Part shown: positions 36,056 through 48,660 of the stretch, piece after piece | How the letters are laid out: each line of letters begins with the position of its first letter | Position numbering within the stretch: position 1 is the stretch's first letter | Source of the DNA: Zantedeschia hybrid cultivar | Lineage: Eukaryota > Streptophyta > Magnoliopsida > Alismatales > Araceae | DNA: 64,000 bases | Direction of reading: 5' to 3' | Assembly (NCBI GenBank): GCA_030544215.1 | Contig: JARZZO010000016.1 | Location: forward strand, 52,219,501 to 52,283,500 | The notes under the pieces: model-generated | What the model saw: only the letters and a program-made list of their open reading frames with translations | Told to the model about the DNA's origin: nothing | Database searches by the model: none | Made by a program: the position numbers and the translations under genes

Positions 36056-36659
36056 CTGTATCGATGACGCCGATGATTATGCCATCGCCCTGTTGGGCCT
36101 TGCGAAGAAGCTCCGACGGGCGTGGGTCAGACCTGCTGATACCCAGGAAGTCCCAGCTACGAGTTGGCCTCAGTTGGACGGTGCGGCTCTTCCTCACACC
36201 CCACACTCCTGGCATCCCTGCGATCATATATACGCGTATGTATGGGTACGTAGTGCATTCCACACTTAAAGCAGGTGGTGTGGGGAACAGCTATATAATA
36301 ATCTTACATCGGTTAATTTCAGTTGTGGTCAGTACTTATAATCTTTGTGAGCATGGCGGCGAACCAGAAATTAAAGCCGTGCTTGTAGCTGTAGACGATG
36401 GAAGCCAGAGCTGCGTCCTTGATGATAGTTTTTGAGAAGCCGAGGTTAATCCAGTGATTCGAGCAGCAAGTGAAGTGATGCGATTATGTAAAGACTGTAT
36501 ATGGTACCTCCCCGTAACCGAAGAGAGCGTGCCATGGTGTAGAGCCGTGACGAGGTGTGTTGTACCTGATGCCGAGCCATGGGAGGATTGGACCCATGAA
36601 GAAATAAGAATGAGTAGGAGGAGAGGGAAGAGGAGAGAGCTGTCGCCATCTGACTTCAT
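36056..36659 (-). pseudogene. Subtilisin-like protease (SBT family), 5' fragment
   Basis: Three pieces in exon order. Exon 1 (36659 to about 36508) encodes a signal peptide with a LLLLILISSW core and the start of an I9 prodomain (VTALHHGTLSSVTG). Exon 2 (about 36417-36336) encodes DAALASIVYSYKHGF and AAMLTK of the prodomain. Exon 3 (36217-36056) encodes MPGVWGVRKSRTVQL, TRSWDFLG and the catalytic GDGIIIGVIDTG with its active-site Asp. The exon 3 borders are CAG| and |GTAATC. The exon 1/2 junction does not keep frame, about 8 prodomain residues are missing between exons 2 and 3, and the exons for the catalytic His, Asn and Ser are absent downstream. Secreted SBTs cleave extracellular proteins; this copy cannot. 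Confidence 0.8.
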
Positions 36660-37052
36660 CTTTTCTCTACGATCTTCGGCTCAATTACTTGATGCCTGTT
36701 CGCCGGCTGTTGCCCATTTGTGCCTACCGTGGCCTTGTGAACCTATCGTCCAAGAGGGCCGGGCAGGATCTCCCCCAAGGCGAATGCCGACGGAGACCTG
36801 AAGGTGAGCACCAAGGAAAAGCTGAGAAGCCAAGCCGGGGGATGATTAGCAGATCCAACAAAGAAAATGAACAAGTTGATTTGGACTAAAAATCCAATCT
36901 CTCTTTGAACATTGTGAGAGGTCCTGCCAACCATTGTTTATAGCTACGCACTTCTTTCAAATTTTTTATTTCGAGAGAGAAAAAAAATACTTTCAAACGT
37001 CCTATTATTTAATAGTACAAAATTTACAAATGCTCCATTGCACCGATTCTTT
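36660..37052. other. Former upstream region of the subtilase fragment
   Basis: Several short overlapping ORFs on both strands, none with recognisable motifs. It probably includes what was the leader and promoter of the minus-strand subtilase. Confidence 0.4.
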
Positions 37053-37109
37053 CGGGTTGGGGTTCCCTCAGTCAGGAAGGGATCGCCCGACCGAGGGAAC
37101 CCCGACCCG
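37053..37109. repeat. GC-rich hairpin, arms CGGGTTGGGGTTCCCTC / GAGGGAACCCCGACCCG
   Basis: 17-base arms (37053-37069 and 37093-37109) with one G.T-type mismatch and a 23-base spacer that itself contains CAGTCAGGAAGGGATCGCCC. It stands out from the AT-rich surroundings and may be a small fold-back element. Confidence 0.7.
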
Positions 37110-40100
37110 ATTCTGTCCGATGTGGCAGTCTTGGGACAGTAGCTGGCAAGATCCTTGCCTATAAAATAACTTATTGAATTAGAACTGTACATGGGCAGTA
37201 GGCAGAATTTGCGGATGCTGCAAAAATAGGCAGATCGTGAAAAACCTGATTTTGTAATAGTTATTCAGAATATAGTTAGCAATTGCCAAAAAAAGAAAAA
37301 TGTAAACCATTCTTTCCATGTACAAGATTTTTTGCAAAATACATTCTGAATGTTTTGTGAGTATTTCTAATATATTTCTTTTTCTACAATTCCTAACTAG
37401 AAGAACCTTTTAAGGAATGTTGAAAGATTGTGGAGCTTTACAAAAAGATGACAATTGCAGAGACTAAAATAAAATATTGTAATATTACAAGGAACTATAA
37501 ATAAAGAATCTTGGACTTTTATAATCTGTTTAAAGATCATTTTAGAAAGAAATCCGTCTATCCGTTTCGTATAAATCTCTCTCTCTCTCTCTCTCAACCC
37601 AGATTTTAAACTTCTCAAAGTCCTACATGAACAAAGTCTATCTTAAAATTCTTCAAAGCTGTGCACAGTCCTAGTGATTTGAACGTGGTCCCTAATCGTT
37701 TGCAAACTCTGTAATAAGATACCATAGCTCTCAAGACACGATGGGCAGGCCTTCTAGTTAAAAGTACTTTTGAACTTATTTTAACTTTTCATCCAATTAT
37801 TTAGACTAGAACATTAGGCCATAGAAGTTAACTTTTGGCTTACCAAGCAAACATTTCATAGAGTTTCTAAGTTAGAGAGAACTTGAGTTATGCGAGAGGA
37901 AAAAGTAGGATAAGTTTCTACATATCCACTATGGTTTTGTTGAATGTACAGAGAAGCAACAAATGTTCCACAAAGTAAAATTAGCTTCATCAATAAATTT
38001 TTAACCATGCTAATTTTGAGGAAAATATTGGAAGATGGAAGTTATTTACATGAAGGAAAATGTTACCATCCATCGAGCAATGATGGTGCAAGGACAAAAA
38101 CAAAAATAAAAAATAATGGAAACAGAAACGAACTTTGTCACCTCAAGTGTGCACATATATAAGCAGGTTCCCTTCTGTAAAAGGTCGGAATTAAAGTACT
38201 TCCACTAAAACTTATTTTTTTTATGATTTACAAAGTTTCTGTGGTGGAGACATGTAGTACAAATGGACACTTGAGAATTCTCCGTAGATTGGGGATTCTC
38301 CCTAAATTGGGAATTCTGTCCACACGGTTCGTACAGTTCTACCTTTTTCAGACAATTGTTATAAACTCAAGATTATCACCACTTGGAGCAATATTCCTTC
38401 TATCGGTCAAACCACTGATTGTAAGCACATGGATATAGATCTCACGAACTCATGAGATAAGTTGACACCCACATGAGTTGAAGACTTAAATCTAAGACTT
38501 CCCCTATGAAAGGGAAGAGCCTATTGCACTGAGTCAAGGACTCTTCGATTTCATTAAGGGCTTGTTAAAGAGACCAATCTATACGTACCCAGTGTAATGC
38601 CATCAGCCCTCGTGGGAAGTTCTTCCAAATTGGAGTAGTTAAGTAATTTCTGCATCGTTAACTTCTCTTTTGCCTCTTTCGCAGTCCTGTACAAACTACA
38701 AACTACGTGCCAGGGAAATCCTAAACCAATTTAAAGCAAAGGCTATTGAAAGTCTGACCATATTCCAGCCTTCGCTCTCTTCGATGACGATCCGAGGATC
38801 GAAGGGTCAAATGGTTCCTATATGATTGTACAATTTGATCTCGCATCAGATGGCTCAAAAATAAATAGTATTTATTACTATTTATTTAAAATTAATTTTT
38901 AATTTTTAAATTTTTTTAGATTGTCCGATCTGAGAACGATCATACAGTGGGGTTTAGGTCTGACTCAAAAAATTTACTTTTTTCAAATAAGAACACTGAT
39001 AACCAATGTAGAACCAACTGCGGGTGCAGCAAAATTTACTAACTTTAAAGATCACATTCAGAGACTCCGAGGATAACCCACATTGACTGCGAAGAAAAAC
39101 CCCATTGTTCAACGCTACCATCGCTCGTACTAGTTTTTCATCTACACATTGGGAACTGATGCATAGCCTAGCCAAAGCTAACTTTTGACATTTTGACTTC
39201 CCACTCTCCAATGTTCATCCCCCCAATTAGATCAGCTCGGCTTCGACGAAATGAGCTTATTATGCGGATTCAACATTTTGCACTCTCACTTCGCACTCCT
39301 TTTCATGAGTTCGGTAATTTTTAAATCATATTATTCTTTCAATAAATAATTAACATAAATAGGCTTTGATCTAATTCAAATTATCTAGATTAATAAAAAA
39401 CTAAAAGCAAAAACAAAAAAAACAAAAACTCGAGTCCAAATATTCTCATTCCAACTTTGGCGATGGTTAATCCCATCATGTTACACAAGGCCGTGCTTAA
39501 TTTCCTCATATAGAAATCTATAATACGATAAAAATTTGCATCACGAAAACACAAGGCCAGCAAAACAAGCAAGCTCCCTCGCTTTATTCCCCACCTATTG
39601 ATAGAAATAGTAGGAATAAGTGCTTAAAAGTCTATGGCTTGGAGTAATATTTTACTCGTGCAACTCCGACGTCAAAGCTACTTAGGTGCCAAGGACTCCA
39701 ACCTGAAGAAGGTGGACAAAACTTTTCATTGGCCGTCAACTCGTCCACCTTTTATTCTACTTGGAGTGCCACAACATTTAATGAACAATTGTGAGTTTGA
39801 GACAGTGGACTTCAATTTTATCTAATGGGGTCACTTGAGTTGAATATTGCGGGCCAAATTAGAAGGTAGGAGGATTTGGGTCCCTAAGTTGGGCGGATCA
39901 GTAAGATTACTGGACCGATTCAGTGGGGTTACTGAGCCCATGACCTATATTCTTTATAAGAAAATCTAATAATCCAGTGGGATCATAGAATCCCACTTGA
40001 TCCATACTAGATCTGCCCCTAGTTTGAGATAATTAAGTGACATGCATGATGAAAACAAATTTGACAGATAAATAGATAGGGGGATATAATATATGAATAG

Positions 40101-41384
40101 ACGTATCTGTATTCTTATTCTTTAACATGGACATATGGACGACATTTTTATCCTTATTATCAAAACATAGCAAACATATCTTACACTTCGCTTAAATTTT
40201 AGATAAGGACAACTTAACAATTGGTATCTCAATCCGCCGTCGCCTATTTGTTTCCACATAACTTGTGCGAGAGGAGCCTTGATCTCCGAAACTAAGGTGG
40301 CAATCTCTTTATCTGACAGCGACTACCGTGTCCGTGTGAAAGGTCTCTCACAGGGCGAAAGCCTTCGCTCCTCTGATCGCATGGCCTCCTTCCACAAGCA
40401 TGCTCAACTCCCTTTATCTCTTTACTGCACAATTTACCAATTAGAGAGGGAGTCTAATGACAAGGGAAGCAAATGATAATTGATAATTTGATTATTTGAC
40501 TGATTATTACCTTGTACTTAAGTCAATCAATAGATAAAAAAAAGACGTACTTAATGCACGTGGCACCCATTATTTGTGGAATCGGGAGAAGGGACGATAC
40601 ATGCAATCTTATCCCTACTAAGTAGAGTTACTATTTCCTTAGTTCAAATCCGTAACCTCTAGATTACAAATGGGACAACTTAACCGTTACTTTAGACCTA
40701 TCCTTCTTAAGTCAATCAATATATAGTCTTTATATATATATACATATATCAGATAAAATAATAAATATTATATAATCCTCCTTTAAGCTGAATGCATATA
40801 TAAGATATATATACTGAGAATTTGATCATGAAGTTGATTATTAGCTTATAAGTTAGTTAATATAACAATCTTTCAAGATCGATAACATAAGGGATAAAAT
40901 CATGGATTTATTTTAGATCTACATCAAATTTGACCTATTTGCATCCCATTGGATTCTCCCTAGCAGTGATTCATTCCATCTCAATTAGTGATTGACAGGG
41001 ATGATGAGATCCTCATCGGCCCCTAGAATAACTTAGGGCATATCTCAATTTTCCATTGCCAATGGGGAATGTTAGAATGTCGTGTCCTTTGACTATAACG
41101 TTAAAGTTGTCTTTGTATGACATTTGCCTTTTGTCAACGACAAAGAAGCATAACAAAGGGGGTGTGACATAGCAGCATCTCTCTTGACAGTATATAATTT
41201 GAGCCACTTCGACTGGGTCTTGCACAACTTCCTTGCCTATAAAAGTACTTTTGGACTATTGCCACTTGCCGTCCAGTTACGTAGAGGGAAGACATTCTTT
41301 GGTCATGAAAGTTAAGTGATTTATGGGCTTTCAAGTTGCAACTAAAACTTCCAAAACTGGAGCAAAAATGTAGTTACGGGGGAG
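37110..41384. other. Long intergenic stretch without recognised genes
   Basis: AT-rich DNA with a (TC)10 microsatellite at about 37577-37596 and TA-rich tracts near 40730. The ORFs of 60-85 codons show no domain signature, codon bias or start context that would support a gene. Confidence 0.55.
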
Positions 41385-41640
41385 ATGTTAAGAAGTTAGC
41401 AATGAAGGTGTCGAGTATTTCCTGCACGCTTGATGGATCCAAAGCAAGCTACGTAGCCACTGTGGGTTGCTGACATCGGCCATACTCACGTTTTGATAAA
41501 CCACTATAGATCTCCATCTCTGCCAAGAAGCCATGTTCCTTCTTAAACTTCTTTCCGTATGGCTATTGCCTTGTGGGACATTATGTACTGCTCTATCCCA
41601 TGCATCTTGATAAGACCATTCTACTAACTTTCACAGTGAA
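41385..41640 (+). pseudogene. Fragment of a PPR-gene 3' end
   Basis: 'ggagatgttaagaag' (41381-41395) matches the PPR coding end near 17730, and a deletion follows. From about 41460 the similarity resumes with the PPR 3' flank: 'gttgctgacat', 'ctccatctctgcc' before 'aagaa(g/a)ccatgttcc', and 'ccattcta'. The order and spacing correspond to 17885-18050. I infer a duplicated copy of the PPR 3' end, internally deleted. The match is diverged and was made by eye. Confidence 0.5.
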
Positions 41641-41669
41641 TTGACTAGTTAGGATTTGATAGTTAACTA

Positions 41670-42492
41670 TTTCTCAGACTGACTCGAGAGCATTATACAA
41701 ATGAAAGATTATAGTCACGCAGTAACTGATAACGGAAAAGTTCCTTGAGCGGATTGCTGAATCCCATTACTTTTTGACATCATGCGGTGTTGCTTGGTAT
41801 CCAACTTGATCGGAAGCCTGATTGATTAATATGTGCGATACTAAATCGGTTGATTAATTAATTAATATGAAAGTTTAAATTAATTAATCTAAGCTAGTAA
41901 AGTGTTACTAGACTTATTGCGCCGAAAATTAGATTAGTACCTAGGCCTAGAGGGTCACACGCACAATATTGTCAACTGATGGTACTTGAGTGGAGTTTAT
42001 ATTAATTCGAAGATTTTTGTGAAAAATATGACCGATTTAATATAAATAAGCGCTGAGAGGGAATCCTAGGCTAAGCTCCAGTGGTTCTTCCTAATCTGGC
42101 CGCATCCTCTCTCTCTTTGTTGTGCACCCCGAGCAGGGCGCCCCTCTCAGTTTTGTCTTCGCTGCTTTTGCTTTCCGAGCATTGGGATCCACTATATGCA
42201 TGTCGCGGGCACCTTCGCAGAGAAGAAACACCGACTAATGTGTTAGACCAGACGAGAGGATAAGGACGAACCATCAACCAGAGGATCATATAGATACTTT
42301 GGAGATTGGGCACCTACACGGCTAGCAGTATATCGCTCTATTGGAACTATTCGATCGTAGATTCAACTATGCACAAAGTTATGTTCGATCACCACTTAGC
42401 GTAGATTCACCAAAACGGAATAGGAACAGGCGAATAGAAAATTTTAATCTTCATTTCTACTGTGTTTTTATCGTCCTGTCTGGATCCTTACA
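41670..42492 (+). repeat. Ty1/copia LTR, 3' part only
   Basis: Shares a series of blocks in the same order with 49520-50260: 'gactcgagag', 'gcggtgttgcttgg', 'agagggtcaca', a TATA-like 'aatataaataag', a CT-rich leader, and 'cggctagcagtat' leading to 'gattcaa'. It ends GGATCCTTACA at 42492, like the end of the inverted LTR at 46698. The left part of the LTR is missing, and no internal region follows. Confidence 0.75.
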
Positions 42493-43489
42493 CAATTTTC
42501 CATGTTTGGCTTCCCAAGAATGAACTAGCAATTGGCAATTAGTAAATATAATCTTCTAAACTTGATCTCTGTTGAACTATTTTTCATTATACCCGCTAAA
42601 GTGTGATTCACAAGATGCTATCATTATGAATGATGCAACTTCAATGACACATTCATCTTAGAGAAGGCATTGAAAATATGGAATAAAACATGAGTGCAGA
42701 GATGGATCGGGCATCTGAACCATTAAGGTTATAGATGGAGCATATAAAATGAGAATTTTAGATAGGGTTACGAATCATAATGAAAGGAAGTTTTGAAATG
42801 AGAATTTTTGTTTCTCTTTCCACTTTGTATCCTTACTAGTTCAAACAATCATCCATGACCTCGTTAAGTGTTTGGTTTTGCTTGGCATGCCCTAAAAGCA
42901 CTCTTTATTATTTATTGTACCAGAAGACCAGTACTTTAGTACATAATTTACTTGCAGTAATGTAGATGCAGCTTACCTGTTTAGCTGGTGGTCAGATATT
43001 AGAAAGGAAGAGCTAGAATTTGTATGAACTTGGCCAACAATAAAATATCCCGGTAAATAAATCTTTATTCCCTAGTCAAGGGTATATAATTCCACAATGT
43101 CATATATACATAATCATAGACACTTACAAAAGGAAATAAGTAAATGATACACTTTAGTAGCAACCATTCTCCTCAGCTATCCTCATGTCCTTGATGAAGC
43201 AACACGAACCATTTTAAAATGATATGGTGCTAAAGAGCATAATAATGGAACAGGAAAATTGATGTTACAAGCTTCTCTATCTTGTGATTTAATGGAGTGT
43301 TCATCTTTACAATAGTTGCAAATAAATGACTTTTGTAGACATTCTATTTTGGATGGACATAGATTGAAGAACCAATAGACATCAATTTAGAAAGAGTCTA
43401 ATGCTGAATATCTATATAGACATATCCAAGACTTGTAAGTCCATTCGAACAATCCAAATGCAAAGAGCACAATATATCCAAGTAAATTA
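42493..43489. other. Intergenic, nothing recognised
   Basis: AT-rich. No supported gene, repeat border or structured RNA seen. Confidence 0.5.
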
Positions 43490-44470
43490 TTTCATCCACC
43501 ATGGTCCGATGGTTTAACATAGCCCAATAGCCCAATGGCCTTATAGCTCAATTATAACCCAATGGCCCAATGGCTCTGTGGCCCAATCATAGTCAAAGAG
43601 CCCAATGGCCCCATACCCCAATAGTAGCCCAATAGCCCATCTACAATTCCCTCAAATCATGACAAAATGAAATATGTGATATATTAGACTCTTTCTTTAC
43701 TTTTCTTAAAGAATCAATGAAATGTCACATCCTCTTTTATCCAGGTCAAAAGTTAAACATATGTACATGTCATTCTCTTTAACTCTTCCTTTACTTCTTT
43801 TAAAGAATCAATGAAATGTCACATCCTCTTTTATCCAAGTCAAAAATTAAATATGCCTATAATGTCCTTCTCTTTGCACTCTTCCTTCACTTCTTTTAAG
43901 AAGTAATGACATATTACATATCTTTTTCATTCAAATTAAAAGTTCAACATGACTACATATCCTTTCTTTTGGATTCATCTTTCACTCCTTTTTAGAACTA
44001 ATGATATGTCATCATGATAACTATGCCATCTATCTACTTATAAATAAAGCACCATATCCCACTCATTTCTCTAAGCTAAGGATCATTTCTCTAAGTTAGG
44101 GAGAGAGTAAGGAGACCTCTTTTTTCAAGCTTTAGAAATCTAAGAGGAAGAGACCCTAGTCCAAGTCATAGAGTCTAAGTTCTAATTTATCAAGATGCTA
44201 GCAAAGTATGAGATAATCGGTGGAAGTTAGCGACATAATCTTCTTCCTCTCTCTTTTTTAGCTCTTTTGATTATCTTTTATTTTTCTTCAAGCCCTTCAC
44301 AAATGGATCTTATCACTAGTTGGTAAGACTCACTCTGTTAGCAAGTTAGTACGCCTCCTATAAAAGGGATCTTATCACAAGTTGATAAGGTTTATTTTGT
44401 TAATAAGTTGGTGCTTTTACAAAAAAGATCTTATTACTAATTGGTAATGTTCGTTTTGTTAGAAAGTTGG
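43490..44470. repeat. Three successive tandem repeat families
   Basis: 43496-43640 is made of degenerate TAGCCCAATGGCCCAA units. 43690-44010 contains four ~95-bp copies around 'aaagaatcaatgaaatgtcacatcctcttttatcca', increasingly diverged to the right. 44300-44470 contains three ~70-bp copies around 'gatcttatcac(t/a)agttg(g/a)taag'. Clusters of unrelated short arrays like this are common inside long plant gypsy LTRs, but no LTR borders were found. Confidence 0.75.
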
Positions 44471-45269
44471 CTAGATTAGTAGAAATCAACCTTTGAGGTG
44501 TATGGGTGCTTAACTTCTTCCACACACTTAAATTGAAGCAAACCCATTACCTCTGTTGAGACCTAACCTTGAAGTCAAATTATTATTATGTTCCCAAATC
44601 TTTTAGATTCTCAAACCTCTTATTTAGGTGGCGCTCCCAAAATCCATTTTTAGTGATCCAAACATTCGAATTGCTACAACTTTATTTTGTGACATCAACA
44701 CTTCATTGGCCACAATTCTGATTAAAAGAGGTAATGATGCTTATACACATGTAAGAGGTTTCGATGCTTTTAAGCAATGTATCAAACTGTCATGGCTCAG
44801 GTGATTTGAATCAAAATGGTCTCATAGCTTGAGAGATTGATATTTCCTTGCTACTTTGGAGTGCAGAAAATGAGCTTTTGAAAGATTGATATCCCTCCAC
44901 CTATTACAATGACTGAAGGAGATATTTCTTGCCTCTCGATATGTGAAATGGAAGTGCCTGGACAATAAATGCATTCATGTAAGTGTCCAAAAATGGGCAT
45001 ATACAATTTAAATATGTGTAGTTTAAAGTTTTTAGAGTTTACTTAGGTTATTTTAGTATCATTAAAAATATAAACAAAGTTGGGTTGATCCATGGAAGCT
45101 ATAAAGAACTAGAAATCACAATCCATCTCCACGGCCACAAGAGATTCCTAAAACTGATTCTAAGAAAATACTTACTATTGAGTATGATGTTGTCTTCACG
45201 TTCGTGGCCTCCTATTTGCCATCAAGTCATATGCAACTTGATCACGTAATTAAGTCATAAATTGATGCT
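44471..45269. other. Intergenic, nothing recognised
   Basis: No supported gene. 'tttgtgacatcaaca' at about 44688 could be an LTR end, but nothing nearby confirms it. Confidence 0.45.
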
Positions 45270-46472
45270 CTCCTTGTCGCGATGACTCTACTATAGCAAA
45301 AATTATTGGCTCACCTATATCCATCTGCACTTGAGAAGATGATGAAACACATGCATTTTGGATCTTCAAAACATGTAAACAACTGATCTTTGACCTTATC
45401 TCTTCTAAGAAAATTATGTAATGCACAATAAGCAATCACAATATCTCTCTAAGTTGTTAAAGAATATGATAACATCCTATCTAGAATACGATAGTGTGCC
45501 TTTAAACACCGAATGTTCGTTCAATAACATTTCTAAGTTTTGCATAGACTTGGTTGAAAACCTCTTCTTTACCTTGTGTATGTACTCTACGACGAAGGTC
45601 AATTATCCAATATCATGTGCTTCAATATGGGGTCATAAAATAATGAGTATGCATATATGCAGCATTACAAAGATAATATTTATTTGCACATATCATAAAC
45701 TAAAATTTACATTTGCAATCATGATATAAAAATATAAGAACAAATATAATTAATTAAAAAATTATGTCTGGAAGAGAAAATGGAAAACAATGAGCTGGAT
45801 TATATGCAACTTCTTGTAAAATCTCTAAATCATGTGCAACCCCGTCCTATCCAGCAAAGCAAAACATTAACATCATATTAAAATTATATACTACTAGAAT
45901 ATTTCAAAAATATATATCTCGCTCTTGACTTTTATAAGGAGTTTGTTTTTCAAAGGAAATTATAGCATCACAAGGGTATCATTTAATGAACCAACAACAC
46001 GCTACAATAGAATATAAATACTCTCAAATGAAAAGTCAACCAAGAACATAGACATTCAAATTTGACATATATACTACAAGACTCACTTTAAAAATTAACC
46101 GTAATTTTTTGTAATAACTAGGAACATTCGGATCTGGATCAATTATGGTAGAAACAATCATCTCCTTTGAAAATTCCATCATTACTTCAAGTACTTGATG
46201 AAAATAGTGATGCACTGTTGAAATCTTCGCTTAATTAGTCTCACACATTTTTCACGACTAATAATATTAAAAAATGTTACAACTTTTTCCTCAATAGAAA
46301 CATATTGACTATCTTTCAACCATTCTTTTTTTCTAAAATGGTGACATAATTTGATGTATGTATCGCTTGGCATCCGCATCAAGTCTTTACATTGTCTATC
46401 ATTACTAGTTAACAACTCTATAACGTTAGATTCCAAAAGATGTTCAACATTGGAAACATCTAGAGCATGCAT
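45270..46472 (-). pseudogene. PIF/Harbinger transposase (HARBI1-like), nearly full-length remnant
   Basis: The N-terminal part reads open from 46472: 'CKDLMRMPSDTYIKLCHHFR', then 'VSIEEKVVTFFNII' and 'RRFQQCITIF', the usual helix-turn-helix region of HARBI1-like proteins. Later segments, in several frames, give 'VGSLNDTLV' (family: VGALDGTH), 'YLCNAAYMHTH' (family: DAAY) and KLRNVIERTFGV with the third catalytic acid. Two of the three DDE acids are therefore changed and there are multiple stops and frameshifts, so it is inactive. It is more complete than the remnant at 34870. Confidence 0.8.
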
Positions 46473-46584
46473 AGGATTAGGCGAATTCTCTTCAACGTCA
46501 ATATGATCATCTTCTACTTTATGTGTATTAGAAGATGAAATACTAGAGGGTAATACTTGAGTACATCTTCTACTCTACTTGTAC

Positions 46585-48646
46585 TTGAGTTTTCAGTTAG
46601 ATCTAAATGATAGCAAATCTACATCTGGATTTGTGCTTACTTTAAACGGAGGTGCAGTGTGCTGGAAGAGTTCCAAGCAAGAAACCACTGTAGATTCTGT
46701 AAGGAATCGACAAACACGTAGTAGAAACTAACTAATTCTTTGTATCACATTGCTGGGATCTAAAAACGGACTATTTAATTAAAAACTGGAAGAATCGTTC
46801 TTCATCTTTGCAGGGTTTTGAATCTCCCGTGCGAAGTACCAATTCACTAATCACGTAGGTACATGATCTCCAGAGGCATCCACATGAGCTCCCGATGCAG
46901 ATGAGTTTTCCTCCTCGGGTTGAAGACGTAGACCGGATCTCCGAATCTCCATCATGCAGGTGTAGAGGAGGAGAGAGAGAAAGTAATCGTTTTCTTCATC
47001 AAGAGAGAGAGAGAGATTGAGGAGAGTGAAAACCCTAAGACTTGTTGTGTACATACACCTCTCTTTGGCCCCTTTTTAGCTCTCTTATTAGAATAAGAGA
47101 TAAAGCCAAACTTAATCTCATAATTATCCAAGAGTTTGGCCTAAGATAATTCTCTAAATAAATATTCCATAATTATCCTGCGGCTTTTCATAAAAATTTA
47201 GATAATAGAATATTTAATATCTCTCACTATCTTTCGAGAACTCTGATGTGTGTGACCCTCTAGCCCCATATATCAGTCTAGTTTCAGGCCCACTAAATTT
47301 AGAACTATTTTTAAAGTTTAATATTTATTAATTTATTATTTAAACATCATATGTTAAATAATTAATTAAATAAATAAGTGAATTATCATCTGATGATAAA
47401 CCCACTAGACCTTCTGACTATGAACATCACCAAGGAAGATATAAGGGATGCCATTCCTTTTATCGAACCTTTCTGTCTGCAGATACTGCACAGAGTTAAT
47501 CCTTCACTCATCTAATGTCCCAACAATGCAAGAGTATGGTTTCAACGTCAAACCCTTAAAACATTGTCCGGATGGATTCCAGTATTCAGTTAACTTCTAG
47601 AATGACACCACTTTCAGTTGACCCTGGCCAGGGATTTCTGAGTACACGTCTATAGGGCATTCTCTCTCCAGTGGTATACCAAGAGTGAGTGATCCCTTAT
47701 TGTTCACTCAATTTCCTTCGTAAGCTTTCCACTGTGTCTGAAATACTGACTATCGTGGACTTAATGGTTAAAGTCCATAAGCTAGAAAATCAACATACAA
47801 CAGTCTACAAGTAAGATATCTTTGGTGACTCAGGTCAAATGACCAACTGCGCTACTGCAACAATTGAATATCCTGGTTGACTATTAGGTATAATGAACAT
47901 CCATGGATTCTTATTCAGATATGTTAAGTGAACTCATTCTCTAATGAGCACCCACAAGTTTGTTTTAGTGTCACCACACAAGTGAATGTGAGATCAATCA
48001 TCCTCATCGCATGAGCAGAAATAACTTATGTCAATCTTATCGGATATTTGATGTCCATCTCAAACATCCTATAATCGAGAACTATTTAAGACAAATATTT
48101 ATAGAATATTGATCTTACTATCATGATCTCATCATGATTCAATATCTTTTACATATGTCTATGGACATTCATTACGATAGTTAAATATGCGAGAACTACA
48201 TAAAGAAAAGATTGCCTTTATTAATATTTAGAACTAGAATGTACAAAATGAGTTTATGATTGGCATTAAGCCCACCCAATTCTATCAGATTCAACGACTG
48301 AAGCGTAGTAAATAGCTGCAGCTGAAGCCGTCAAGGAAGCAGTGTGGTTGAAGAAGTTCATCACCGACCTTGACGTGTTCCCAGCATATCTGATCCTATT
48401 CCGCTGTTGTGCGACAACAATTGGGCAATTGCTCAAGCGAAAAAGCCGTGGTCTTATTAGAAATCAAAACTTATTTTGAGGCGCTTTCATCTTATCAGAG
48501 AGGTTATTTCTAGAGGATATGTAGTGATGGAAATAGTTCCATCTGTCGACAATATAGCAGATCCACTGACAAAGCCATTGTCTCAAATTGTGTTTGAACG
48601 TCACCTAGAGTCTATAGGTATATTACATAAAGGTGATTGGCTTTAG
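46585..48646 (+). pseudogene. Ty1/copia RNase H domain, split by a solo LTR
   Basis: The left piece (46585-46697) reads DLNDSKSTSGFVLTLNGGAV and then CWKSSKQETTVDS. The right piece (48288-48646) resumes with DSTTEA, two stops, then IAAAEAVKEAVWLKKFI. After a frameshift it continues with 'CDNNWAIAQAKKPW', 'DNIADPLTKPLS' and 'HKGDWL' before a stop at 48644. This is the classic C-terminal RNase H of plant copia pol. The 1590-bp LTR at 46698-48287 sits between the pieces. Upstream pol domains are missing; the left border abuts Harbinger debris. Confidence 0.85.
46698..48287 (-). mobile_element. Ty1/copia solo LTR (1590 bp) in inverted orientation
   Basis: On the plus strand it starts TGTAAGGAATCG and ends AATTCTATCA, so on the minus strand it runs TGATAGAATTGGG...CCTTACA. 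The flanks are GATTC at 46693-46697 and 48288-48292, a perfect 5-bp target duplication. Removing the LTR and one GATTC rejoins the copia RNase H reading frame. Blocks such as 'ctcattctctaatgagcacc' are the reverse complement of the plus-strand LTR at 48661-50334, so the two belong to related families. Confidence 0.92.
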
Positions 48647-48648
48647 TC

Positions 48649-48660
48649 CAAATGGGAGAT
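48649..48660 (+). promoter_or_regulatory. Copia polypurine tract
   Basis: CAAATGGGAGAT just before the LTR start TGTTAGTC and a few bases after the pol stop codon, as is usual in Ty1/copia elements. Confidence 0.8.
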
